Counted from the stretch's first letter, positions 45,414 to 58,551 are shown. The stretch: DNA of 64,000 nucleotides from Phlebiopsis flavidoalba (GCA_035772785.1 JAOCPU010000002.1:806001-870000), one strand, 5' to 3'. The notes: generated by a model not told the origin, from the sequence alone. Numbers and translations: made by a program.

Positions 45414-47946
45414 ATGCAGGGTAATAGTCAGTTACGATGCTGGTCTCGCCCGCCAAAGTTACAAGTACACGAAGACTGGTTAAAGACGTATCTCTCACAC
45501 CCAATTCGAAGAGCAGTCGCGCAAACTGCGGACGTTATATCAAGGCGTTGTTCCACCAACTCTCCGTCGATTCTGCCTCCGCAGGTCGTGGATTTGTTAC
45601 AGATATACCATGGACAGTGTTGCTCTAGGGAACATCGTCTTTGACGAGGATCAAGTGCGGGTGATCATGGAGGTATGTGCGGCCACTATACTCAAAGTGT
45701 ATCGATCGTAAAAACTCACACAGGCTCGTTCATAGCTAAGGAAACTACACAGGAAGCTCCAGGATTATGCGCCACCTGCGTTCTGACTTCGCGCTACCTA
45801 GCGACACCCGCCTCTGCGGCACACGCGCCGTCGGACTTGCAGCCATGGTGGTCGTCTAATCTGGCCCGGGAGCCCTGCCGGTGCACCTGAATATGAAGGC
45901 CCTCGTGCGTGTGCGTACGCATGCCGAGGATCTAGCAAATCTGACTACCCCAAAGGTGCGGAAATAGCACATGTTTCTCGCTGTCTATTGGCCCCCTGAA
46001 CATGTTTAGGGCCTGCTGCTCACAGTGGACTCCTGGTTCAGGAAAGTAGTTTCCTCGTCGATCTGTGGTACAATGCCGTCCCCACACCGTACAAGACCCG
46101 CAAACATTACAGCCAGCTCGTCCTTGAGATATACCCGCGCAGTATGGGTAGAGACGCAGCATAGGATGAACGCCGTCTCCGCGGAGGACGGTGCAATTCC
46201 CAACGGTACTCCGGAACCCTGGAACAGGACAGTCCGTGACCGGTGGCGGGAGCTAGTCGCATCGGCTTCTCTTCCTGCGAAATGGGCGCGGAAGGCAAAC
46301 ATGACGTTCTCATCCTCGGGTCCCCAGTACAATCCCACGATCGCGTTTGTCGTGGCACAGCGGCTCATCCTCCGGCATTGGCTTCTCGTCTTCGATGAAA
46401 TACAACTGCTCGACGTCTCAAGCGCCACGCTGCTCGCCGATGTGCTCTCCTGGTTCTGGCGCATGGGTGGCGTTATCGTGGGCACCTCCAACAAGGTACC
46501 AGATGATCTATACCGGAACGGCGTCCAGCGCGAGCGACTTGAGCCCTTTGTGGAGGCGATGAAGATCAGATGTCCGGTCATAACAATGAGAACCGAACGG
46601 GAACTGGCGACAGGTCAGGGCGTGCGGCCGCTGGCACGACAAGACATGGTACAAGGTGGAGCAACGTGCGGCCTTTGAACGCAAGCTCGCCAGAGCTTTG
46701 TGACGAAGAGCGTAATAAAGCACCCAGGTGAGTCTTGGCCGGGTTTAGCTCTGCGTAGAAGCACTTTGCGCTGACACGTTCCGAACAGCGGTGTCAGAAC
46801 CCAGCGCGCAGACTCTCAGGGTATTCGGACGGGCTGTGCATGTCCCGTGGACAACGGGCGGTATCTGTAGATTCACGTTTTGACGAACTTTGCGAAGAGG
46901 TTGGTCAAAGCGCGATCCGTCTGTACAAAATTTCGCTGATTAGCAATTTACCTCAGTCTATGGGGTCTGCAGATTACCTGACGATAGCATCATCCTTCCA
47001 CACAACCGTCGCCATTACGTCAATTCCTACGCTTCAAGCTATCGTCCAAGAATCAGGCCCGCCGGTTCATCTCACTCATCGATGCACTATACGAAAACCC
47101 GCTGTCGGATTCTCTGTCTCGCAGAGTCGGACCCTGACACGCTGTTCTTCCCGTGACGGCCACAGATGCCTCCTCCGCCTCCCCGAGGACACACCACACG
47201 ACACGGTGGACGTGCTGCTCGCAGAGGCCGTCGGCGCGTACCCGCGCTGGTGTGGTCTACCGGCGCTCCGAACGTCGCCGCGTACGACGCGCGCCGCACA
47301 TGGCGAGGGCCCCGCCGAGGCCTCCCCGCCCGCCCCGCGCTCGCGCTCGGAGCAGCTCGCCATGTTCTCCGGCCAGGACGAGCAGTTCGCGTACAAACGC
47401 GCGCTCGTTCGCGCCTCCGCGAGATGAGCAGCGCGCCGTACGCCGCCACCGCCGCGCTGGCGCGCCCCTTCCCGCCCGGCAGGACCGCAAGTGGAGCGCC
47501 CGCGCCGCCGCCATACCGCGTCCCCGTCGGCGCCGGCACAGCGGGTTCCACCCCCGCGCACAAGCCCCCGCCAAAACACACGCAGACGACTTTGCGGCGG
47601 GAGGCGGCGTACGAGCGCGGCGATGCGCGACAGCGCCCCGACGCTCCGCGCCTGCGCGAACGAGCACGTCTGGGGCGTCCGCGACGACTGGGGCGCGCGC
47701 GCCAAGGCATGGGGGCGCGGCGGCGCGCGTGCGTACGAGGACGACAAGAACCCTCCAGCGACAACAGCGGCCGACGGGACGGCGCGCCAGCCCGCGGTAG
47801 CTTTTTCCTGGGTGGTAGCTTTTTCCGGAGCGTCCGCCTGCGGGTCCCGAGGGTGTGCGCGGCATCTTCTCTCAGGGGGTCCGCTCCGGGCACATGCGCG
47901 GGATGGCCCGCCGTTATCAGGCTCGGAAGGGTCTTCGCGCGTTTGA
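45414..47946 (+). CDS. AFG1: AFG1/LACE1-like mitochondrial AAA ATPase
   Basis: Mitochondrial inner-membrane ATPase implicated in turnover or quality control of respiratory-chain proteins. Pieces: GNIVFDEDQVRVIME, LRKLHRKLQDYAPPA, then after introns HAEDLANLTTPK and GLLLT followed by the Walker A GxPGSGKSFLVDLWYN, present but broken by two one-base indels. Next come VPTPYKTRKHYSQLVLEIY, RLILRHWLLVFDEIQLLDVS (Walker B, DEIQ), LLADVLSWFWRMGGVIVGTS, NKVPDDLYRNGVQRERLEPF and VEAMKIRCPVITM. The C-terminal half gives RVFGRAVHVPWTTGGICRFT, FDELCEE, FIDALYENRCRIL-type residues and EQFAYKRALSRLREM. A GC-rich tail contains HVWGVRDDWGARAKAWGRG. The start is uncertain: ATG 45,414 opens an Arg-rich lead, but the first exon is badly shifted. 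The end is also approximate. Confidence 0.88.
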
Positions 47947-49730
47947 TATATTGATTCCGTAGAAAAGAGCCCTCTGCGAGGCGCATATGTCAGCCAAGCG
48001 GGCGCGTGGAATATGCTGGAATATGTGCGCAGCGTGTGCGCGCAGACACTCTGTGAATATTAGCCCCGGTGTGCAGCCCGGTGTTTTGATGGCATGTGTG
48101 TTGTATGTTTTTTGTCTCGTCGGACTAAGTGCTGGAAACTTGCCGCGGAAGGCGTGGCGCGCTCATTGCGCTGCGCTGCTTTGCGCCCCGCCCGATCGTG
48201 CGCTGCTTCTGTGCCTGTCTCTCGTCGTTGCTTGGAAACTAGGAACGGGCAGCAGGCCCCATGTCCCCGGTCGTCGCGAGCACAGATGCCTGGTCGGAGC
48301 TTGGTCCGCCGGAACTCCCAGTGGCAATATGTAGCGTGTTTGATGTCCATTTGAAGATGGGTTGCGGGTGTTTCTAGATACAGAGCAATATGGACGTGCA
48401 ATAACTACATTTGCAAACATGGGAGTGCGTGCAGTGAGAAGAGTAAAATTGGGGGACGGCGAGGGAAACGGTCAAAGGAAAACAGGCACGGCGACGCGGT
48501 CGTCCGTGCGATGGGGGGAAAGAGAAAACGTGGTAAAACAACATTGGGAGGGGACAAGCGACAGACCAGCAGGCATAGACGGGACTCGCGGACGTTCCTT
48601 GTTGCTAACGACGACGGAAACAGCGATCAAAAAAACACCGTGCGTTGAGAACAAGCGATGGGATTGGATGAGTACTATGGACCAGAATGGGAGGAAACTT
48701 GCGATGGAATTAGTATACGGAAGTGGACAAGCATGGAAGGTATAAGAGAAAAAAAAAATGGGGAGCGTTGATTACTGAAGGTATCTGTGCTACATGAAGG
48801 GATAAAGGAAAACGAGTGTCCGCTTGCATAGCCTAGCGACCTCGCAGAGTCGACAGGAACTATAACGCAATAAATTATCGCCTGCCACGCGCGACCGACG
48901 TGCCTCCGGGTAAACAGGCGGGGGAGGCGGGGATATATCCAAGCTCGTCCACGTGCGGCCAATCTCGCCAGAAAGCGGGCCTGCAACATGCGGAAACGAA
49001 TAGGAATGAAATGAAACGTCGGCGGGGGGTGCAGCAGGGCGCCGTGCTGAGGCGGTGTTGGAGCGTCCGCACCGGTGCCAGGGGCCGTTCGGAGGAACCG
49101 TCAGTTGACCCCAACATGCGGTTTGGTGTGGAGGCGGCCGGTCCCGTGGAAAGCAGCAGCGGCGCGCGCAGGACTAGGGCATACACCCGCGCGCTGGCGA
49201 GATTACATTAGCGTAAGTTGAGGCGAGTGGATGGGGTGAGAGCGGGAGGACGAGTTCCGAGACCCGCCAGGCCGGTAGTATTTGTACGGACGACGGAGCA
49301 CGGAAACTAGCATAAATATGCGAAAACGACGGGAATGTTTGTGGACACGAAACTTGCTTGCACGGGTGTCTGAGTATTGGATCTGCGTGGTATGTGGAAA
49401 ACGTTGCAAGGGGAATTAAGCCGTAGATTGGGCTGACTACAGATAGGGAGAGTGAGGGTCGTATGTCGTTACGACGGTAAGCCGTCATGAAAGAGCGTCG
49501 TATCGTGGAGAGTGGAATGAAAGTGGCCCGTCTCAACGAGCGCGGACGTTTTTGCATCCATCGCCGTGCAGGCACCGCACAGTCCTTCTCCGCGCCACCG
49601 GAAGCAAAATAAAAGCAATACGCGCCAGCGATATGGCAGGGGATATTAGCCTGGATGGCGCTCGTCGAAAAACTTGTGCTGGGCGACGGACAGGCGCTCG
49701 AAAATCGACGGGGACACATGAGCTGTGCGC
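47947..49730. other. Intergenic; no gene supported
   Basis: Moderate-to-high GC sequence with scattered open frames on both strands, none conserved. Between the AFG1 stop and the Hsp20-like stop (convergent genes), so it should contain both 3' UTRs. Confidence 0.4.
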
Positions 49731-51062
49731 CTAGCTGCGCGTGCCCCAGTACGTCATGAGCGCCATGCGGCGGGGGACGACGATGCGCAGGAGCTCGCCG
49801 TCGAACTCGCGGCGGACCTGGAACGAGGTCGGCGTCGTACCCAAACGAGATGCCGCCGTTCGAAGTGGCCTGTCCGTGTCGGGACCGGTGAGCGGCGTCC
49901 AAGGGGTATCGGGAAATTTCTAAACAAAGACTTACCTCCGCCCGGTTCCCACGAGTCCGCCACAACATGCAAATGCGCCGCCGCCTTGTAGAACACAGGT
50001 TCTGGCAGAAGTAAGTACGTCATTGATGAGCCTAAATACGCCAATCAACAAGCTGGTGTACGCACATTGAGTCCCGTCGATAGCCAGGCAGGCGCACGAT
50101 GAGCCGGTACTCCGCTCGGAAACTCGTCTCCACGTGCGATGTGTAGCTGTCTTGCGGCGGGGGCGCGTGACTCAAAAACGGCTCGTGCGCGCCGCGTTGC
50201 TCTGCGGCGGCTTGGCGGCGGGTCAGCACCGTCGGCGGCGCGGGCCTGCGGGAACCCGCCTACTCGTCCTGTCGCCGGCGGGCGAGACATTGCTTGGGAC
50301 GCGGCTCTGAGTATGTTCCCTTGGAGCCAGTCTGTGATTCTGGCGGGCTCGATGCCGAAGGTGGCTCGCGTGCGGCGCGCTTCGCGGGACCGGTAGCCAT
50401 GTATCCCATGTACCCCGCTCGCACGGCTGCCACTCGGTCTCGCTTGCGGATGGTGTAGGCTGACGAGGGAACCAGGAGGACGTTGCAGGCGGGCGGGGAG
50501 CAGGCTTGCGCCTCGGGTGGTGGGTTCGGCGCGGGCCCTTGGATGCTGGGGATCGTGTGATACAGGGGTGTTCATTGGGATGGGTCAGGCTCAGAGTCGA
50601 GCTACGGCTACTCGACTCAGTCGAGGACGAGGTTAGAGGGTGCGGGGTGTAGAGGGCGCGGCGAGTATATTGGCGTCGAGGACGAGGTCTCGGGGCTCGA
50701 CATGGGCCGTCCGTACATCTTGGACGGGCCGGCGATGTTTCTGCGATGCTGGGTGATGCTGGTGGCGCTCTGGCTGCACCGCTTCTGCGTTGGGCTGAGT
50801 CTTGGGGGCGTCGGGGCGTCGTCGGTCCGTGTCCAGTGTACTGTGGTGGCGGGGACAAACGCTGGCTTGTAACGGGTGGGCTCGACGGGCGCGGGCGCGC
50901 GTGCTGGGGCGGCGGTGTGGGTGTGCTGTCAGCCGGCACGGGTCTTGGGGCCCTGCACTGAGAGAGCGTCCGAAGGCGTGGGGGCGGATCATGCTCTGTG
51001 TCCGGCTGGATGACACGGGACGAGGACGGGAGTACGGAGGGTTGTGGACTTGGGAGGGGCAT
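49731..51062 (-). CDS. Hsp20/alpha-crystallin-like protein
   Basis: Likely a small-heat-shock-fold chaperone or HSP20-like scaffold. The alpha-crystallin-type core is seen in order: SYTSHVETSFRAEYRLIVRL, PGYRRDSM, intron, TRRRRI-LHVVADSWEPGGG with one shift, intron, then GHFERR, ISFGYDADLVQVRREFDGEL-type residues and LRIVVPRRMALMTYWGTRS-stop. The RLPGYxRD and LRIVVPR strands match the start and end of an ACD beta sandwich. Upstream is a long Pro/Ser/Arg-rich, low-complexity N terminus whose frame switches often, so the start is a guess; the gene could extend to about 52.2 kb. Small Hsp20s are about 150 residues, so this one is unusually long. Confidence 0.65.
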
Positions 51063-52450
51063 GTACGGAAGAGGCGTTTCGCGGGGAGAGTCGAGCGAAG
51101 CGTGTCGTTTTGGAAACGATGGTATTTCGTCGCGGGAGCGGGGGACGTTCGCCCGACGGACGCGAAAGAAAAGTGGGTGTGCGAATGCGGGAGGAGGGGG
51201 ACGGGTGCGGTACGAGGGACCTGGTGGGAGGAGGAAGAGGGGAAAGTCATCATCGTCAGATCAGGACGGACCGAGACGCGACGATCAGATGGTATGGACG
51301 CATGTGTGGTCAGTCGGCACGGAAAGCGACCAGATGACCACAGATCGGCTCGGAATATCTGCCTCGTGTATACTTGACTTGCCGCCCGCGAGCCCGACCC
51401 TGGCCGACCTCTCTCCTCGCCGCCGCTGACTCTCTTGACCACAGACCGGCGCCGTGCCTCGCCTTGTCCCCCCACTGCCACCACCGCGCCGTCTCCACCC
51501 CGCGACAGGGCCGGGGGCGCGGGGGCGTTCGCGAGGGCGCAAGGGCGTAGCCCTGCCCCCGGCGACGACGCCCGATCGCCCGCTGTCTTCCAGGCAGAAC
51601 CGCGACACACGCACAGTCCGTCCGAGCCATACCAGATAAAAGACGACACTCACTGTCTGGGGTCGACACAGGGCTCCCATGGTGCATCCGCTCCAGCCGA
51701 TGGTCGTGTCTCCGTGTCCTAGCGTCCGATACGGATCCCACGTGGTCTTCTGGTGCTGCTGGCTGCTGCTGTAGGCTGCTGCTGGGCTCTTCGTGTATGC
51801 GCAGGCCCTCGAACGGCGAGGCAAGGTGCGACGAGTCAGAGGTGCGGCGAGGTCGAGTCGGTCGAGGACGACGTGAGTTAGGACGGAGACGGGTGGGAAC
51901 AGATGCGGCGGTCGGCGACGAGTACGGCGGGGTGGGGTCGGTGTGTGCTACGGGGGGCAATCGAAATCGAAGGGTCGTCGCGGTCGTTCAAAAGGCATGG
52001 TGGTGGTGCAGGTGGGGCACAGACCGTGGTCGCTCAGGCTGAGCAATGTTGTTGGCTCCACGAGAGCTTCGCCCGCAGACTGCACTTCCGGGCTGTCCTG
52101 CCGGGGTCGCCGGCCGTCGATGTTCGGCAACCGTTGGTTGGGCTCAATAATCCGTTTTCCTCGAGCCACTTTTGATTGTTGACCCGTCCGTACGCACCTG
52201 CCCTATATGGATGCTCCGCCCCCGTTCTCACCGCTAGCAACGACGTCATTCCCCGCACGCCGGCCTCGGGCGCTTCGATCCGGTCGGCGTGCCCCCTCCT
52301 CCCCTGGAATCCGCTGCGACGTTCGCGCTTCGCCTGCGCCTCTCGGCGGCCACACGGCGCCACAAAGCTGTTGAAACGGCTAGGAATTCGCCGCATTCGG
52401 GGCCAGACCTGCGGTTTGGATCGGCGAACAGGCCCAGCTTCCATGAGAAG
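51063..52450 (-). other. Coding-like, Pro/Arg-rich region upstream of Hsp20
   Basis: The minus strand has long open frames with protein-like pieces: ARGKRIIEPNQRLPNIDGRR, LSLSDHGLCPTCTTTMPFE and, in another frame, DSSHLASPFEGLRIHEEPSS followed by LQQQPAAPEDHVGS. This may be the N-terminal part of the Hsp20-like gene or a separate gene. High GC makes long open frames common here, so support is weak. Confidence 0.3.
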
Positions 52451-53999
52451 GGCGTTCGCGGTTGTTTGCCGAAGTTACCATCACACGAAGTTGGAGTCGT
52501 TTACTCAACTCTCGAATACAAACGCGCCCAGGGTGTTGTACTAGTTAACAAACCCAACCATGAGTTCATCCAATTTAGAATCGCTAGTTTTACGAAATAT
52601 ACGCCGCCCAGAGTCGTGCACTGGAGTCGTTGTCGCAGGGCTGGCATGTCTGGCGGGACCCGCCTCACGACGTCCAACTCCACGATAATGTCTCACGCCA
52701 GTCACATGCCCCCCCCCCCCCCCCCGGATTCCCTGTTTGCCCATAGGACACCCGAGGGTTACCGGTTACACCCCACTCCGCCTCGCCTGCATTTGTTGCT
52801 AATTTACGCTTCAACTCCGTGCTTAAAAGGAACTGGCTGACTATGAGACAGACGATTCCTGAGAGCCCGTATTACAGATATATTTGCGGCTCAGAAGAGC
52901 CGCATACGGTCCCAAGGTGGACTGGTCCTCGGTAAATTCCGACCATGTCCATGTATCATCCCTATTCCAACGTGACCCTCATAGCTCGCGGTATGTGCCA
53001 TCTATTACTCTCATAATCACGCTTCTCAAGCACTCGACTCATCTCAGGCTCTGTACTAGCTCCGTCCTGAGGCCCTGCTTACCCACACGAACACGATTAA
53101 TGCCAAGACCCAACCAATCACACATTATCGGGTGTCACTCACACCGAACAAAACCGAAGGGGATTACACTTCACAGGGTTTCAACACGGGCCTCATTCCG
53201 CCGCCACAACATGCCCCCGCCAGCATACGACCAACGCATTCAAACATTCCCGCCATGACTCGTGCAACACGTCGGCGAACGAGGCTGCACATGCTCATCC
53301 TTGAGCCGTCACACACCGCCCCACGGGAACGACGACCCCGCCGACGCTGCGTCGCAGGCTCCGTGCCGCCCCAGTACCGCCACTCGCCCTTTCGGGCTGT
53401 GTCTGTGTTTCGTGGGGGCTCGCGACGACGTCACCCACTTGGGGCGGCGGTGCGCTTCGCATACGCAAATCGCATGCTAGCAATTCATGATCCGCGTATG
53501 CATGTGCGTGTATGCGCTGCGCATGCACACTCGGGAGCGTGAATATGTCATGGCGATCCTTTGTGAAATAAAATAGGATATTTGACCAGTGCGAGGGCAG
53601 CAAAGGCTTGCAATGCACAGCCAATCGTCACGACACGTGCTTTTTCCCATATTGCCTCTGAGTTTCGGAGTGATCACGCTCGAACTTAGAATATTGTTTT
53701 ACTAGGCATGTGCATTGACAGCGAGCATAATGGTGAACTAGGACCAACTACAACTCGCCCGAAAGTGCATGATGACATACACCATGATTATGACACCGCA
53801 AAAGTAGCACCTCGCACGAGCAAAACATCACACCATAAACAATTAAGACCCATACTAAAAACAGACACATTATCATTTCCAGTAAAATAAACCATATAAC
53901 AACATACAGTCATCAAGAGCGGGATCAGTCATCCCACGTACCATTATATCGTAAAATACCAAAATTAAACAGTCTACGCGGCAGGACTGCGCAGCCCCG
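52451..53999. other. Intergenic; homopolymer C16 and AT-rich end
   Basis: Includes a C16 run at about 52,709-52,724. Frames at 53,130-53,540 are open on both strands, without motifs. 53,700-53,960 is AT-rich. No gene supported. Confidence 0.35.
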
Positions 54000-54508
54000 C
54001 TTAGCCTTTTTTTTCGCACGGAGTTCGGAAGCGGGTCCGCAATCTCGCCGACGGGGTGGTCGCGGGGATGGACGCGGGCGACGCGGGGCCGTTCGTGGCC
54101 TTGCCGTTCTCGCGTGAACCGTTCGTCGCGGCGTGGTGCTTTCTCGTCGTCCTTGTCCTCGCCCGTGGTTGTGTTCTTGACGACGCTTTTAAGCACTGCA
54201 CCCAGAGAGTGAAGCATATGGCACGAGGGATGAGGGCAGGGTCACGTACGCGAACTGAGTCCAGGGGATGCTGCTCGTGGATGCGCGGCCGCGCGTGGCG
54301 CGGCATAAGCTGCTGCGTCGTCGCAAGTAGTCGTCGCGACCGCCGAGCGCGCGACTGCTTCTGCACGACGGGGCGCGGAGGCGAGATCTGCGCGTGCGCG
54401 GCGCAGCTCGAAGAGGATGTCGCCCTCTTGTTGAAGACGGGGCTCGTGAGCGTTGAACGCGGACGTTGCCGAGGGAAAGATGACCGAGAGTAGGTGCCCT
54501 CGACGAGT
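54000..54508 (-). other. Coding-like tail or separate fragment
   Basis: Minus-strand frames directly after the stop at 54,509 contain FNKRATSSSSCAAHAQISPP and LGAVLKSVVKNTTTGEDKDD. If the upstream stop results from an indel, this could extend the neighbouring gene. No family recognised. Confidence 0.25.
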
Positions 54509-57136
54509 TCATTGAAACAGGCCAAGGATCTCCGTCAGGTCGACCGTCTGCGGCATGTTGGCGCGCAGCAGCGCCTCCGGGTCCGTGTAGAACGCCTGCA
54601 CGACGTCGCCCTCGACGACGGCCTTCTGGAAGCAGGGTACGGGCGGGGCAGCGATCTTGACCTCGAGGCCATCCTCGCCCCGAGCAGATGCTGATCGAGG
54701 TCCTTCCAGGTGGCGTCAGTAGGACATTAGCGCTAGTAGATGAACGTTGATAGGATGGGGCTGAGTAATGTTTAGAGAGGAATAAGGGACTCCCAGCACT
54801 GTGTGGTCGGCCTTGATACCCGAGGCCTAGCTTGAAACGTCGCCAGGTCAGGTCTTTCGAATCTCAAGTATGCAGCACGTTGTCATATGAAAGTTCCGTG
54901 AGGGAATTTCAAGGTAGTTCTTGGTATAGCCTACAGCAGCGAGAATCAGTCTCTGTGGATGATGGACAAGCGCATATACTCACAATCAACCCAGTGAGGT
55001 GCCGTTGGTTATCTCAGTGGTACCCTCATGCTCATACTTCCAGCCATCGCGATGGACCCACTTGTACTTGAGGACACCGTTGCACTCGCTGTCGATAGAA
55101 AGGACCACAGCCGCCAGTGCACTTCTTGCGGTTCTCGCTGGCGGCCCAAGGTGGTGAGCTGCAGCTATCCACGCGCCCTTGCACTCGAGGAAGAAAAGGG
55201 CGTGATATGTGGGAGACGGACACACGTGGTGGTGACGCCGTTGACGTAGGAATGGGAGAGCAGGCTGAGGAGGCGCTCCTCCAGGAAGACCTTCTTGGAC
55301 ATGCAGATCGTGCCGTAGGAGACGCTCCGCGTGGAGTTGGCGATCCAGTTGCCGGACCATTCGATCTTGGCCGAGGGCAGCTTGCGGAACTGGGTCATGC
55401 GAGGATGAGCAGGGAAAGGCTCGCCACTCCTTGGACATGCAAGCCCAGTTGTTGGCGGGTGGTAGGTGATCCTCGAGTAGATCGTGAGAAAGGTGGACGT
55501 CGGTGAGGGCGTTGGCGGTCAAGGTCGCGCCAGCCTTGAAAATGGGCAGGGTGTAGAGGACGTGAGTGCCGGAGGAGATGATCTGGGAGAAGTAGTATTG
55601 CTGCAGGTAGGTGACGAGAGCCTGGACCTTCTCGATGGGGCGGCTTCTCGTGGCCTGTTGAAGCCAGGCCGGTCGAAGTAGAGAGGTCGTGGATGAACTC
55701 GGCGCCTGGTATGTACTAATCAGTACCATTGATCGCAAAATGCAGCGAGACTTACTCTTGAAGTCGAGGTAGATGTGCTTGAGGGGATAGCGATCGTCCT
55801 TCTTGCCGTGGCTCCTTGTAGAACGAACCGAGAGTCTTCAAAAGGAGCTCATCGAGCTTGGTGTTCCATGCAGTGGAGAGCAACTCCCTCAAGCTTCTCG
55901 TTGTCCGCGAGCTTGAGGTCAACCTCGAATGCGAGACGCCAGTTATCGAAAACTTGTAACTTCTCACTCATGTTTCAAACCCACTCGTCAGTAATAATCG
56001 TGGAGACGACTTCAAGGCGTGAGGTACATACTCGCTCCAAGGGGCCCAGTTCTTCAGGGTCTTGAGCCAACCAATCCTGGAGGTGAAATCCAGATAATGG
56101 CACCTTGTTTCTGTTGCTGAGGAGTCGGATCGTAGGAGCCTGGAACGTGAACCAGGGTAGAGAAGTGAAGTACTGTTCGTAGGAGGAGAAGCGGCGAAAG
56201 GAGGCTGTCCGCCGTGCTCTTGCTGCTCGAGGCGCAGCACCGACCACAGGCTCTTGATTAAACGCACGCGTTGATGGACGCTTGCGAGACAGCAGTGATG
56301 TGGTCGAAGCCATGAGTATGAGACTCTTCTCGGTAAGCTCCTTGACGGCGAGGGCCTTGGACACGTAGGGGAGCGCGACGGCGCCGTTGTGCTTGTGGTG
56401 AGGATCTTCTTGCCCTCGGCGGAGGTGGTGGTGACGGTACCCTGCTTGATGATAACGGGGAGCCGCAAAGCCTTCGCTTTTCGCTTGGGCCTTAGCCTTA
56501 GCCTTGTAGACGACGGCGCTGTAGGGCAGCCTTGACCAGCCTCGGCACACGGACAGCGACAGCGGCCGTATTTCCGTGACCCTCTAGCGACGGCGCCACC
56601 AGCAGGCCGGGCACCCGCGAGCGGGCAGCAGCGCTAGCATTTGAAAAGCCTCGGGCGATAGCTGCCATCGGCAGCGGCAATATGTCCTCGGCGGGAGAGC
56701 ATTCAGCTACGCTGTGGCGAGCGGATCTCTCCCGTGACATTCACGTCTACTCCTCCTCGTCGAAGCTCGTCGTCTTACACCTCGGACTCGCTCTCGACCT
56801 ACGGGAGGCTCGACGTCTGCTTCGGCGTGGTGGACTTCCTCCTCGCTAGCTTCAGCATCTCGGCAACGCCGCGTGAGCTGCGAAGCGGCCAGCGTCGTTC
56901 GTGGCGTGGGTAGTCAAACAACGTCGCGCTAAGCGCGTGTAGGAGGAGGGCGCTCGTCTCGAGGATGTCGAGGTAGTCATGTTGAGTGAAGAAGTCGACA
57001 GCGATGGGCTTCTGAACATAGGGGATAGCTGGAGAATTTCTTCGCTGGCCTGCTCATCGAATCCGGGCCCAGTTGCAGAGTTGGGGGACGGGGCATGAAC
57101 CGGCAAGCTTGATGATGCCCAATCGTGGGTCAGCAC
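54509..57136 (-). CDS. Conserved-looking fungal protein, function unknown
   Basis: A multi-exon minus-strand gene with convincing protein blocks but no family I can name. In order: VQKPIAVDFFTQHDYLDILE, TSALLLHALSATLFDYPRHE, PRLVKAALQRRRLQG, LPVIIKQGTVTTTSAEGKKI, VALPYVSKALAVKELTEKSL, YFTSLPWFTFQAPTIRLLSN, FHLQDWLAQDPEELGPLE, STAWNTKLDELLLKTLGSFY, DDRYPLKHIYLDFK, AEFIHDLS, VTYLQQYYFSQIISSGTHVL, YTLPIFKAGATLTANALTDV, IEWSGNWIANSTRSVSYGTI, KKVFLEERLLSLLS, VLKYKWVHRDGWKYEHEGTT, GLEVKIAAPPVPCFQKAVVE and EALLRANMPQTVDLTEILGL-FQ-stop. No transmembrane segment is evident. One-base shifts are frequent. Blocks continue upstream to about 58.5 kb and may belong to the same gene. Confidence 0.6.
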
Positions 57137-58551
57137 AAGGTCTCGAACGCAGAGAACGGAGATTTACAGTATCAAGTCAAGCTTCTGCAACGCGTAACCT
57201 TGCCCCTCTTCCTCTCTCTCGTAGACGACGTTGACCAGGATAGCCAGCTCCCAGTTTGGAGTAGGTTTGCTTCGTGGCGGCGCTCGGATAGAGAGTACGG
57301 TTTGAGGCTTCGGCAGGACATCATGATGATAACATACTTACACAGTGAAATCCTTTGGCAGTCGTAGAATAGAAGAGGATCTCGTCGGAGTCGTGAAAGA
57401 AAAAAGAATCCACCTTCCTGGTTACAGAGAGCCTTGAGCGAGGATGGGCACCAGCTTGACATGCGAGAAGTTGGGTATTGCTGTGCTTCGTCAAGGGACC
57501 AGGTGCTCTTGTACTCTGCCAGGGAGAGGGCGTGTGTGGTCGGCGGCAAGGGCCGTCCTTGCCGCCTGCGAGCATGGCGGCCGTTCAACATGAGAGGGTG
57601 GGAGATGGACAGAAAAGTGTTTATCTTACTCTACGGAGATGTCGTAGATCTCGTCGACGTCGAGGAGATTGCGAGCATAGGTAGAGAGTCAATGCAGAGG
57701 CGAACGAGCGGTCCATTCGTCGAAGTCGGGTATGGGAAGAAGAGGAGACGTTGGCTACCCGCCACTCTGGAGAAGGGGAGAGGTACTCGCTAAGCCGTAG
57801 AAAGCGAGGGCTTTGCTTCTGCCGACCGGTCGAGCTCGGAGTTGACAGCGTGGACGGAGCTGAGCCTCGTTTGGAGATTGTTGAGTACCTGTTGAGAAGT
57901 AGGAAATATCGTATACACTCTACGTACGTAGCGAGGCTAAGGATCACGAGAGGAGATAACGATGTCGTGTTCGCTTCCAGACGAAGACAACGTGGCTTGA
58001 CGGGGGGGGAAAGTCCTCGAGGGTGAACGGTGAATGCTTGGGAGCGTGACAACTTCGGCGTCCGTGAAAGATTTGTTTTCTCGCTGGATTAGGCAGGTAA
58101 GTAGGAAGACGCGCTCACGGAGACACGCGACGTACACGATAGCGGGGTTTGTTGCCAACCCTTTGAGAACTCCGTGTTGTAATGGCCCTCCTTTGAGGCG
58201 TTCAGGCGGTAGGAGGACATCGTGTGATTACAGTATGAACTCGAGCTTCGGTTTTGCCGAAAGACGCCCGTAGATAGAACATCATGTCTGCTTTGGATGC
58301 AGCCTGACCTCTGCGACATGCTTGCCGTAGTAGAACTCGCCAAGCGAGAAGGAATATTCTGCATGACACAATGAGGTGACCGACGGGGCAGAGTGAGTGA
58401 ACCTCATACATACCTGTATGATGCCTGGTCCGGCTGGAGAATCCTTTCCATTTGGCGCTGAATACATCCGACGGAATTTTCGTAAAAGGGCACCAAGTTG
58501 GGCGTTAAGGTAGTGCGCTGCCTGAGGAGCGTTGTTTTCACCGCCACACAT
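57137..58551 (-). other. Probable 5' part of the unknown gene, or a second gene
   Basis: An ATG at 58,551 opens MCGGENNAPQAAHYLNAQLG, ALLRKFRRMYSAPNGKDSPA and an intron (GTATGT...CATGCAG) followed by YSFSLGEFYYGKHVAEVRLH in another frame. Farther on are SLAEYKSTWSLDEAQQYP and PNWELAILVNVVYERE. These look coding, yet I cannot trace a continuous reading from here into 57,136. Confidence 0.4.

Noticed and set aside
47076..47986. Very long open frames on both strands (up to about 300 codons on minus)
   Set aside because: They overlap the AFG1 C terminus in GC-rich DNA, where stop codons are rare; only the plus-strand pieces carry AFG1 motifs.
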